Below, in pieces: positions 5,867-11,595 of a stretch of 11,595 nucleotides of DNA. The notes beneath the pieces were generated by a model. It made no database searches, was not told the origin of the DNA, and worked only from the letters and a program-made list of their open reading frames with translations. The translations under genes were made by a program, and so were the position numbers. Within the stretch, counting starts at the first letter, position 1, and each line of letters starts with the position of its first letter. The stretch is from contig DATIHR010000031.1 of the NCBI GenBank assembly GCA_035480575.1, forward strand, positions 1 through 11,595, read 5' to 3'. The DNA is from PMNU01 sp035480575 (lineage in GTDB: Bacteria; Patescibacteriota; Saccharimonadia; Saccharimonadales; UBA4665).

Positions 5867-7383
5867 TAGCCAGAGAAATGGTCGGTGACAATGTGCGTAC
5901 CGGGCACTCCAATAGAGTGCAGAAGTTTCGCATAGCTGTCGACCATGGCCGGCGGCCCGGATACGTAAAAACGCCGCACGCGGTTATCTGGCACGTGCTT
6001 GGCCAACATGTCAGCAGTAATTAAGCCGGTCTCGCCGCGCCAGCCCGGGGGCGGGGGCGTCGTGCCACCACCAAGCACATACACAACACGCACACCGTGG
6101 GCGCGGGCAGCTGCCAAAACATCGCGGTACACGGCATCCAGCGGCTTGCTTATTTGGTAAAACACGACGATGTCACGTTGCTGTTTGGTATCTATTATAT
6201 ATTGCAACATGCTTCTGAATGGGGTTATACCAATGCCGCCAGCAATAAAGGCAAGCGGCTCGTTTGCCTTTATTGGCAGCGTAAAATCGCCCGCAAGCTG
6301 CACACCGTAAACCGTACCGCCAGGTTCTAGCGCCATAAGGCCCGCCTTAAATGCACTCGCCGGATCGCCAACCCGCACCCCAAACTCCACGCCTTGCTCG
6401 GTCGGCGATGACGCAATCGAAAAACTACGCCGGTTACCACGGCTATCGCTATGACGAAGCGGCAATGTCACCTCTAGGTACTGCCCGGGTACAAACCTAA
6501 ATGGATAATTACTACGAAATACAAAATCCATTATGCCAGGGGCTAACTGCCGTTTTTGCACAAGACGCAGGGTAAGCCGCGCCCGGAGGGTAGTGGTGTA
6601 GGCAAATACGTTCGCAAGCACCAACGCGAGTGCCGGGGTTATGTAGTACATGCCCATATGCAAATGCGGCCCAATACCCACCAGCAAGCCAGTTAACACA
6701 CCGAATATAATGCGCAACTTGTTCGTAGGCGGCATGGTCAAGGGCTCGGTAAGCATAATCGTGCCCAAAAAGAGTAAGGGCCACGACACGAAAGCGTCAC
6801 TGATTGCGTTTGCCGCGCCGCGGCCATCTCCCATTGCCAGCAAGACGGTCGCCACCAACGCTGGGATAAAAAAGCTAATGAATAGCGTAAAGCGGCGCAA
6901 CTTTCTTAGGACAAGCAAGCCCAGGATAACAATAAACGGTAGCATCGCCACGCCAGATATCCACCACGTCGCATAGGCAACACCCAACCACCCCATGACC
7001 ACAGCGGCCAAGGCAGCCGGATTAAAAATATGTCGGGCGCGGTACGCAACGAGATACTTCGACGCCATAGCAAACACGCCGGTCACTGCCAGAGCGGCGG
7101 CATCGGCGAAGTTTTCGGGTGGCGAAAAAATACAAAATAAAATGAGCGACGTAATAAGCGCCGACTCGACGTTCGTAGTGGCACCGTACAGTCGTGCAAA
7201 GCCATAGTTAGCCGCATAACACGCTGCAACAAGAATAGCCACACTTATAAGTAGTGCCGTACCAGAGACATGGATCGTACCGATAAACCCGAATATGATT
7301 GCAATGCCAGCCAACGCCGCTAGCCCGTATAAAACCAAACGGTACATAGTAATACGGTTCAAATAATAATCAAGTAGCTTCAT
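5863..7383 (-). CDS. RnfD/NqrB-like membrane domain fused to NAD(P)H-flavin reductase
   Basis: The 506-residue protein combines a polytopic N-terminal half (about 15-265) with a soluble ferredoxin-NADP reductase-like half (about 268-506). The membrane part carries HIFNPAA at 118-124 and LTEPLTMPPTNK at 211-222, matching RnfD/NqrB signatures. No SGAT-type covalent-flavin motif is seen in it, although YGATTN occurs at 66-71. The reductase half has the FAD-binding RRSFS at 318-322, the NAD(P)-binding GGIGITP at 382-388, and YVSGPP at 473-478 with an aromatic C-terminus. It should move electrons from NAD(P)H to a membrane or external flavin acceptor. The start is ATG 7381-7383: AAGGA sits five bases upstream, and an upstream in-frame ATG at 7515 would add 44 residues lying within apbE. 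The gene overlaps apbE by 14 bases. Confidence 0.82.
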   Translation of the reverse strand: MKLLDYYLNRITMYRLVLYGLAALAGIAIIFGFIGTIHVSGTALLISVAILVAACYAANYGFARLYGATTNVESALITSLILFCIFSPPENFADAAALAVTGVFAMASKYLVAYRARHIFNPAALAAVVMGWLGVAYATWWISGVAMLPFIVILGLLVLRKLRRFTLFISFFIPALVATVLLAMGDGRGAANAISDAFVSWPLLFLGTIMLTEPLTMPPTNKLRIIFGVLTGLLVGIGPHLHMGMYYITPALALVLANVFAYTTTLRARLTLRLVQKRQLAPGIMDFVFRSNYPFRFVPGQYLEVTLPLRHSDSRGNRRSFSIASSPTEQGVEFGVRVGDPASAFKAGLMALEPGGTVYGVQLAGDFTLPIKANEPLAFIAGGIGITPFRSMLQYIIDTKQQRDIVVFYQISKPLDAVYRDVLAAARAHGVRVVYVLGGGTTPPPPGWRGETGLITADMLAKHVPDNRVRRFYVSGPPAMVDSYAKLLHSIGVPGTHIVTDHFSGY

Positions 7384-8323
7384 GCACGTCCTTACGACTA
7401 GTATGATCCTTAAAAAACGCACCCGCAAATGCAGCCGAACACTCCAGGCTACCATTGGCATACAAAATAGCATAGTCAAATGTAAACCGCTTCCGCAGTA
7501 CGTGGGCAGGCGCAAAAAATAAGCACGTGGTCATGCCGTCTGCCACCATAGCGGTATCAGCCATTGCCCATACGGCGGCAATGTGCCGCGGCGACACTAA
7601 ACGTTTCGGATCGATAATATGGTGGTAAGTGCCCCAGTTACGGCGATTCCCAGCAGACCCGCACAAGCTTTGGCTAGCTAGCTCAATAGCACCAATCACA
7701 CGCTCCGGGTTATCAGGATCCTCGAGGCCGATACGCAACCTACCGCCGTCATTACTATGGCGGCGCATATCACCGCCGGCATCCACGCAGTAGGCGTCAA
7801 CACCATGCTGGTCTAGCAGTTCACAAATAAGGTCCACTACATACCCCTTACCAGCGGCACCAAAGTCCAGTAGTGCTGGACGCGACAGCGTTAGTGCAGG
7901 GAACTGATACGACAACACATCCGACCAGGCCGGGGGCACACTGAGTTGTTTTGGTGTTAGCCGGTACGTTGCATCGTAACCAGCATCCGCTAACGTTTGA
8001 CCAATAAGTGGCGTCACCGCACCCTTCGTGGCCCTATACATGCTGCGGTAAAAGGCAAGGAGCGGCGGAGCATCGGTTGGCAAGGTAAAGCTGCCGGCAC
8101 GCTTACTCATGGCTGTCACCAGCGAATCGCTGCGAAAACGCGAATACGTCTTATCGAACTCTGCAATACGAGCCGTAATATGATTCGCAAGTACCGGTAC
8201 CTGCGCCGGCGGTACGGCCAGGTCAACCAACCACTGCGTGCCGATTGCCTCGAACGCTAGGCGTGGCACATGCGCAGGGGCATTAGACTTGTGCGGCTTG
8301 CTGCTCAATTTGTGCGAGCGCAT
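7370..8323 (-). CDS. apbE: FAD:protein FMN transferase (ApbE)
   Basis: ApbE attaches FMN from FAD to a Thr or Ser of partner proteins using Mg2+. The 317-residue product shows YSRFRSDS at 60-67, GAVTPLIGQ at 101-109, LDFGAAGKGYVVD at 152-164, VDAGGDM at 180-186, HHIIDPK at 234-240, and the metal-binding ADTAMVADGMTT at 255-266. No signal peptide or lipobox is visible, unlike many ApbE proteins, so it may act in the cytoplasm before export of the partner, or export is not evident. It sits between its likely substrate (FMN_bind protein) and the reductase. The start is uncertain: ATG 8323 overlaps the upstream gene by 41 bases, ATG 8335 by 53, and GTG 8269 would avoid overlap. None has a good Shine-Dalgarno. 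Confidence 0.88.
   Translation of the reverse strand: MRSHKLSSKPHKSNAPAHVPRLAFEAIGTQWLVDLAVPPAQVPVLANHITARIAEFDKTYSRFRSDSLVTAMSKRAGSFTLPTDAPPLLAFYRSMYRATKGAVTPLIGQTLADAGYDATYRLTPKQLSVPPAWSDVLSYQFPALTLSRPALLDFGAAGKGYVVDLICELLDQHGVDAYCVDAGGDMRRHSNDGGRLRIGLEDPDNPERVIGAIELASQSLCGSAGNRRNWGTYHHIIDPKRLVSPRHIAAVWAMADTAMVADGMTTCLFFAPAHVLRKRFTFDYAILYANGSLECSAAFAGAFFKDHTSRKDVHEAT
7389..7393 (-). promoter_or_regulatory. Shine-Dalgarno of reductase fusion gene
   Basis: AAGGA on the minus strand lies five bases before the ATG at 7383. It settles the start of the fusion protein inside the end of apbE and shows that SD-led initiation is used within operons here. Confidence 0.6.
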
Positions 8324-8825
8324 CGTTAAACCCACGCGATGTTAATGACGAACCCGACACACCGGACAGTTGCACGTCGCCGATGTTCTTGCCGACTACG
8401 AAGCTCTTATAATGAGACGCAAACCGGTCCTGGTACTCGACCGACTCGCGGTTGTTCGCGTGCAGCGATATCGACACATCACTAATGGTGCCGCCATTAA
8501 GTGTAATAGTAACAGCAATACCCTCGGTACCGCCCGGTGTGTTATACGAACTGTTCGCCGAGAACGTGCCGTTCTTAAAAGTGCCCGACGACGTACCCTG
8601 TACGGCCGTGTTGTTACTAGGCTGACCCGATTCTGTATCGTCCTCGGTATTTGCTTGATCACTAACCGCCGACTCCTTAGTAGACGCGCTGCCCGCGGCC
8701 GACGCCTTACTATCTTTCTTTTGCAGGGCAATCACGCCCCCGATTAGCACCACCAAAATAGCAATGGCAATAATACCTGCAATAAGCGGGCTTCTATGCG
8801 GTGTCTCGTATGTTTCCTGCTGCAT
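8283..8825 (-). CDS. Membrane-anchored FMN-binding domain protein
   Basis: The 180-residue product has a short N-terminus, one transmembrane segment at 14-34, a Ser/Thr/Gly-rich linker at about 38-80, and a C-terminal FMN_bind domain from about 81. That domain contains the motif SGSSLTS at 157-163, aligned with the canonical SGATLTS of NqrC/RnfG proteins where ApbE attaches FMN. The canonical Thr corresponds to Ser160, and Thr162 follows, so the modified residue needs testing. It is the first gene of an operon with apbE and the RnfD/NqrB-reductase fusion and is the likely terminal electron carrier, probably facing outside. Charges around the membrane segment do not strongly fix its topology. 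The start ATG 8825 is supported by a strong AGGAGG four bases upstream. Confidence 0.85.
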   Translation of the reverse strand: MQQETYETPHRSPLIAGIIAIAILVVLIGGVIALQKKDSKASAAGSASTKESAVSDQANTEDDTESGQPSNNTAVQGTSSGTFKNGTFSANSSYNTPGGTEGIAVTITLNGGTISDVSISLHANNRESVEYQDRFASHYKSFVVGKNIGDVQLSGVSGSSLTSRGFNDALAQIEQQAAQV

Positions 8826-8829
8826 GTAT

Positions 8830-8852
8830 CCTCCTGCTTACCTTATATTCTA
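8830..8852 (-). promoter_or_regulatory. Redox operon -10 (TAGAAT) and strong Shine-Dalgarno
   Basis: On the minus strand TAGAAT (8852-8847) is followed by a predicted leader of about 15 bases. That leader contains AGGAGG (8835-8830), four bases before the FMN_bind ATG. This is the only operon-leading gene in the window with a proper Shine-Dalgarno. No clear -35 was found. Confidence 0.5.
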
Positions 8853-8853
8853 C

Positions 8854-8866
8854 CGCTACTGTAGCG
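8854..8866. promoter_or_regulatory. Candidate operator palindrome
   Basis: CGCTAC (8854-8859), one T, then GTAGCG (8861-8866) forms a perfect 13-bp inverted repeat. It sits just upstream of the redox operon's -10, where a bound repressor would block RNA polymerase. A second perfect palindrome, AGCTGCAGCT, lies at 8888-8897 in the same divergent region. The regulator is unknown. Confidence 0.35.
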
Positions 8867-8908
8867 ATAATAGCTTAGAATCGCCTGAGCTGCAGCTTAT
8901 AGGTATGG

Positions 8909-8917
8909 TATTATATT
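8909..8917 (+). promoter_or_regulatory. -10 element(s) of the unrecognised gene
   Basis: Two overlapping candidates are visible. TATTAT (8909-8914) is preceded by TGG, an extended -10. TATATT (8912-8917) lies seven bases before ATG 8925. The sequence between them and the ATG is pyrimidine-rich, so there is no Shine-Dalgarno. Confidence 0.4.
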
Positions 8918-8924
8918 TTCCTTG

Positions 8925-9626
8925 ATGGAGTTGTTACTCGTTCCTACCGAATTCGAACACGACCCGAAACCCGCGGATATGCCAGGCCAAGTCTGGGAAG
9001 CGTTGCACATGCAGGCCGCCGAGGTGCGCCGCTACGAAATGCCTCTTCTGCAGGACTTAAAACAAACGTATGCCCAACGCTTTCCGCGAGTGTGCGGCCC
9101 TGCGTCTATAGCACTGGCGCACCTTTTGAGCCATAGTTTCAATATGCCGATCACCAACGAGTGGAATATAGACGCCGCCCCTCCGCACTTACGACTGCTA
9201 CCATCATGGTTCAACCCATCTGAGGACCCTAGCTGGGGCGAGCCAACCGAACACACGCTCCTAGAAGACGACACGGGTACTGGTTATTCCTTAACTATCG
9301 ACCCTACGATACGGTTGCAGCATGGCGCGGCACTAGCACCTGGCGTTATTCGGATCGAATGGCATAGGTCCCCCGAAGTGGAGTCCGATATGACCTATAT
9401 GGCAAATATGCACAAGCCGCGATCTTCCCGCACCTGGAAGCCTCTAAAGTTCTTTCCGGACGAATCGAGCCCCGAAGATGGCTACCGGGATATCAACAAG
9501 CTTATGCATAGCCCAGCCGTTTTTGACGATATAGCCATGACACAAGGTAACATTTATGAAGTCGGCGAATATTGGGGGCCACCGCTTCGTGGAGTGATCG
9601 ATCGGGTCTTGCAAACTTGCAGTTAG
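8925..9626 (+). CDS. Unrecognised protein with transglutaminase/papain-like Cys-His-Asp order
   Basis: I do not recognise this 233-residue protein by name. It has no signal peptide or membrane segment. Three spaced elements resemble the catalytic core of transglutaminase-like or papain-like folds: RVCGPASIALAHLL at 55-68 (C57 at the start of a helix), EHTLLED at 109-115 (H110) and TIDPT at 124-128 (D126). Cys, His and Asp in that order and spacing, with His and Asp on successive strands, is typical of that superfamily. The region after about 150 is rich in aromatic and acidic residues and is unassigned. ATG 8925 is used; an in-frame TTG at 8922 precedes it. The gene is divergent from the redox operon across 99 bp and runs toward the histidine kinase gene with 31 bp between the ends. 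Confidence 0.7.
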   Translation: MELLLVPTEFEHDPKPADMPGQVWEALHMQAAEVRRYEMPLLQDLKQTYAQRFPRVCGPASIALAHLLSHSFNMPITNEWNIDAAPPHLRLLPSWFNPSEDPSWGEPTEHTLLEDDTGTGYSLTIDPTIRLQHGAALAPGVIRIEWHRSPEVESDMTYMANMHKPRSSRTWKPLKFFPDESSPEDGYRDINKLMHSPAVFDDIAMTQGNIYEVGEYWGPPLRGVIDRVLQTCS

Positions 9627-9657
9627 CCGGTCGTTTTGGAGTTCGTCAAACAGTCGC

Positions 9658-10671
9658 CTACGCAAGTGGCAGTGATATGGTAAATACGGTGCTTCGGCCG
9701 GGCTTGCTGGCAGCGGCGATGGTACCACCGTGGGCATCGATAATACTTTTGGCAATGGCTAACCCCAGGCCATAACCAGTAACATGCTGTTTGCTTCGGG
9801 CGCCGTCGGCACGGTAGAACCGATCAAAAATATGCGGCAGCTCGGTGGCTTTTATACCACTACCGTGGTCGGTTATACGCAGCAAAACGCGATGCTTTTC
9901 GGTCACGCACGCTATGGCCACCTCGGTTTTTTCTGGGCTGTACTTAACGGCGTTATCCAATATCGTTACCAGCGCTTCAACTAAGCTATCTTGATCGCCA
10001 ATAACAGTAGCTGTCATTACACTGGGCTGCTTAATGAGCATGTGCTTGGCCTCGGCCTGCGGCAGCACGCAGTCTATGGCACGCTGTACTATCGTGTTTA
10101 TCTGTACCGGCGACCGCTCCAAATCGTTATTGTCCAAACGAGCAAGTCTGAGCAATCCCTCGGACAGCGACGTGAGCCGGGCTAGTTCCTCTAGGTTACT
10201 GCGCAGCTGATGCTTCGCCTGCGCAAGTGTTAGCCCAGGATTCATAAGTGCGACTTCTATCTCGCTTTGCATAATTGTAAGTGGGGTGCGCAGCTCGTGG
10301 CTGGCATCGGCCGTAAACCGGCTTTGTGCTTCGTGCGCTTCCTCTATGGGCTGCAGGGTACGCCGCGCCAAGTAATAGCTAAGTGCGCCGCCGCCAACAA
10401 GAATAACGACATTTGTAATAACTAAACGGCTGATGACGCGCTCTTTGGCTTCTTTATACAGTGCGTCGCGCTCTTGCTGAATGTGCTGACGGATACTATC
10501 CGGCAGGGCATCTTCGAACGGGCCGCCGCCATGCAAACCGGGGCCACGCAAGCCGCGGTTGAATTCTTGCACCGATAACTGGTAGACATTGAGGCTAAAA
10601 AACAAGCTAATTAGCATCATGACCGCCAGGTACAAGCCGGCGAGTTTTAATGATGTACGATGGAACTTCAC
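9658..10671 (-). CDS. Two-component sensor histidine kinase
   Basis: The 337-residue sensor senses an unknown extracellular or envelope cue and phosphorylates the regulator encoded upstream. It has two transmembrane segments (about 9-30 and 82-101) flanking a short external loop with a Gly/Pro-rich patch (41-52) and a charged helix (about 58-80). A linker leads to the H-box ASHELRTPLT at 123-132 (H125), then the N-box at 239-245 (N240), the G1 box DHGSGI at 268-273, and GYGLGLAIAKS at 299-309. All core catalytic motifs are intact. The start is GTG 10669-10671, overlapping the regulator's TGA by four bases (GTGA), so translation is probably coupled. The small loop suggests sensing within the membrane or of small molecules or ions, which is inference. 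Confidence 0.9.
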   Translation of the reverse strand: MKFHRTSLKLAGLYLAVMMLISLFFSLNVYQLSVQEFNRGLRGPGLHGGGPFEDALPDSIRQHIQQERDALYKEAKERVISRLVITNVVILVGGGALSYYLARRTLQPIEEAHEAQSRFTADASHELRTPLTIMQSEIEVALMNPGLTLAQAKHQLRSNLEELARLTSLSEGLLRLARLDNNDLERSPVQINTIVQRAIDCVLPQAEAKHMLIKQPSVMTATVIGDQDSLVEALVTILDNAVKYSPEKTEVAIACVTEKHRVLLRITDHGSGIKATELPHIFDRFYRADGARSKQHVTGYGLGLAIAKSIIDAHGGTIAAASKPGRSTVFTISLPLA

Positions 10672-11348
10672 GGAGTGATCCCAAAATAATAGCCAAAGCC
10701 ACGCCTGGTATGTATAAGCGACGGGCCAGTGAATGGCTTATCTAATTTATTGCGCAAATACCCTACGTATACTTCCACCGTATTAGGCAAAATATCTGCG
10801 TCGTAGTTCCATACATGCTGCATCAGCGTGTCTTTGGTAACAACTTGGTCAGCGTGGCGCATAAAATACTCTAGCAGGGCAAACTCCTTGGCGGTTAGGT
10901 TAATTGGAGTACCGCTACGCTGCACCGCAAGCCCCTGTGGGTCGAGCGATACATCCTGGTACGTCAGTGCCAAATTGACCGCTTGCTGTGGCCGGCGCAG
11001 TAGTGCGCGAACACGAGCAATGAGTTCTACGAACGCAAACGGTTTTACCAGGTAATCATCAGCACCGGCGTTCAGCCCTTCGGCGCGGTCCAGTACTTTA
11101 TCTTTCGCAGTCAACAGAAGGACAGGCGTATGAATGCCTCGGCGGCGCAGCGCCTGCACAATGCCAACACCATCTACGCTACCGGGTAGCATACGATCTA
11201 GAATAAGTAAGTCGTACGGTTCGGTAGTGGCCATATTTAAACCCTCATCGCCCTCGTATACGGCGTCGACCGCATAGGAATGCTGCTCCAGCCCTTGCTT
11301 AAGGGCATTGGCAATCTTGTGCTCGTCTTCGACGATGAGTATTCGCAT
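10668..11348 (-). CDS. OmpR/PhoB-family response regulator
   Basis: The 226-residue regulator has a receiver domain (1 to about 120) with acidic pocket E7/D8, phospho-acceptor D51, T80 and K101, and a C-terminal winged helix (about 128-222). In the latter, the segment NLTAKEFALLEYF, the TVEVYVGYLRNKL recognition helix and the RRGFGYYF wing are classical. It should bind DNA as a phosphorylated dimer. I start at ATG 11346-11348, where the receiver's first strand begins. The frame stays open upstream for 55 more codons, but that stretch is translated palindromic repeat, not protein. The histidine kinase gene follows with a four-base overlap. Target genes cannot be named; the redox operon or its own operon are candidates only by proximity. 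Confidence 0.92.
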   Translation of the reverse strand: MRILIVEDEHKIANALKQGLEQHSYAVDAVYEGDEGLNMATTEPYDLLILDRMLPGSVDGVGIVQALRRRGIHTPVLLLTAKDKVLDRAEGLNAGADDYLVKPFAFVELIARVRALLRRPQQAVNLALTYQDVSLDPQGLAVQRSGTPINLTAKEFALLEYFMRHADQVVTKDTLMQHVWNYDADILPNTVEVYVGYLRNKLDKPFTGPSLIHTRRGFGYYFGITP

Positions 11349-11354
11349 ACCTCT

Positions 11355-11360
11355 ATTGTA
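11355..11360 (-). promoter_or_regulatory. Probable -10 of the two-component operon
   Basis: TACAAT on the minus strand lies six bases before the regulator's ATG, predicting transcription start at the start codon. An AGAGG follows the hexamer but is too close to the ATG to act as a Shine-Dalgarno. No convincing -35 was found. Confidence 0.45.
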
Positions 11361-11392
11361 GCCGCCAAGCTGAGGATTACCTGAGAAAGGAA

Positions 11393-11505
11393 CGTCATCC
11401 CCGCACCGGATCAAGTCCGGCATAAACTCCGGCGGGGACCCCACCCCCGTCATCCCGGGCTTGACCCGGGATCCACCCCCGTCATTCCGGCCCCCGAGCC
11501 GGAAT
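11393..11505. repeat. Three GTCAT-type palindromic repeats (REP-like array)
   Basis: Three units each begin CGTCAT, then CCC or TCC. Unit 1 starts at 11393 and is larger: CCCCGC 11399-11404 pairs with GCGGGG 11432-11437, enclosing CCGGA 11406-11410 and TCCGG 11416-11420. Unit 2 starts at 11448, with an 8-bp perfect stem at 11452-11459 and 11465-11472. Unit 3 starts at 11480, exactly 32 bases later, with an 8-bp stem at 11484-11491 and 11498-11505. Stem bases differ between units 2 and 3 but pairing is kept, indicating selection for structure. The sequence style matches GTCAT..GGATCC palindromes widespread in proteobacteria and often linked to RAYT (Y1) transposases; no such transposase is in the window. 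Confidence 0.8.
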
Positions 11506-11515
11506 CCAATCAATA

Positions 11516-11595
11516 AGTCCTTCCCGTTTCTTTCATCACCTCTACGATTAGCTTCGTCAGCAGTCTAAATGTTACTTTTTTGTACCGACAAAAAA
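11516..11595 (-). repeat. Dispersed repeat copy B, truncated by the window edge
   Basis: On the minus strand this mirrors copy A at 421-505: a hairpin arm GTTACTTTTTTG (11571-11582 as read on plus), loop TACCGA, and the partner arm beginning CAAAAAA (11589-11595), which is cut by the end of the window. The 55-bp module lies at 11516-11570 and matches copy A ungapped, ending in GGTGATGAAAGAAACGGG then AAGGACT. Relative to the regulator gene it has the same orientation that copy A has to the cobO-like gene, but palindromic repeats lie between module and gene. Confidence 0.65.

Noticed and set aside
7384..7515. N-terminal extension of the reductase fusion to an ATG at 7515
   Set aside because: It would lie within apbE; a Shine-Dalgarno and the family-typical N-terminus support ATG 7383.
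8370..8747. Arg-rich frames on both strands across the FMN_bind gene
   Set aside because: They are antisense or frame-shifted shadows of the Ser/Thr-rich linker and FMN domain coding sequence.
11393..11505. Palindrome array considered as a CRISPR array
   Set aside because: Only three units, stems vary in sequence, and there are no unique spacers of constant length between identical repeats.
11349..11513. Upstream extension of the response regulator by 55 codons to an ATG at 11513
   Set aside because: The added stretch is translated palindromic repeat; the receiver domain starts normally at 11348 behind a -10 hexamer.

Overview
The window reads as chromosomal DNA from a small-genome Candidate Phyla Radiation bacterium, most likely Candidatus Saccharibacteria (TM7). 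The basis is gene content rather than a marker gene: a stand-alone PafA/Dop-family protein, an orphan corrinoid adenosyltransferase, and a three-gene block of FMN-binding protein, ApbE and an RnfD/NqrB-reductase fusion. Packing is tight, GC looks close to 50 percent, and TGA serves as a stop codon (kinase and response regulator ends), which argues against the CPR lineages that recode TGA. No rRNA or tRNA was seen, so the lineage is an inference.

Layout. Positions 1-420 hold no gene I can defend. Positions 421-505 hold a dispersed repeat: a perfect 13-bp hairpin plus a 55-bp module. A forward block follows: cobO-like adenosyltransferase (519-1088), PafA/Dop-like amide ligase or amidase (1156-2685), small P-loop kinase (2768-3280) and an exported SNase-type nuclease overlapping the kinase end (3277-3852). 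A minus-strand GT2 glycosyltransferase (3849-4706) and a plus-strand membrane-anchored glycoside hydrolase (4724-5866) diverge from only 17 bp. Next comes a minus-strand redox operon, in transcription order FMN_bind protein (8283-8825), ApbE (7370-8323) and RnfD/NqrB-flavin reductase fusion (5863-7383). An unrecognised plus-strand protein with a Cys/His/Asp arrangement lies at 8925-9626. A minus-strand two-component system closes the gene content: OmpR-type regulator (10668-11348) and histidine kinase (9658-10671), overlapping by four bases. Upstream of it sit three GTCAT-type palindromes (11393-11505) and a second, window-truncated copy of the hairpin-plus-module repeat (11516-11595).

How the genes work together. 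The redox operon forms a plausible pathway: the fusion protein takes electrons from NAD(P)H through FAD, passes them across the membrane, and hands them to a membrane-anchored FMN domain flavinylated by ApbE. The nuclease, glycoside hydrolase and glycosyltransferase fit a cell that scavenges from, and interacts with, a host surface. The PafA/Dop-like gene is the most provocative single gene, because no Pup, proteasome or Mpa/ARC gene is visible nearby.

Two architectural themes recur. First, several genes that lead a transcription unit have a -10-like hexamer 6-8 bases before the start codon and no usable Shine-Dalgarno sequence, suggesting leaderless mRNAs. Second, both convergent gene pairs overlap by exactly four bases at their stop codons.
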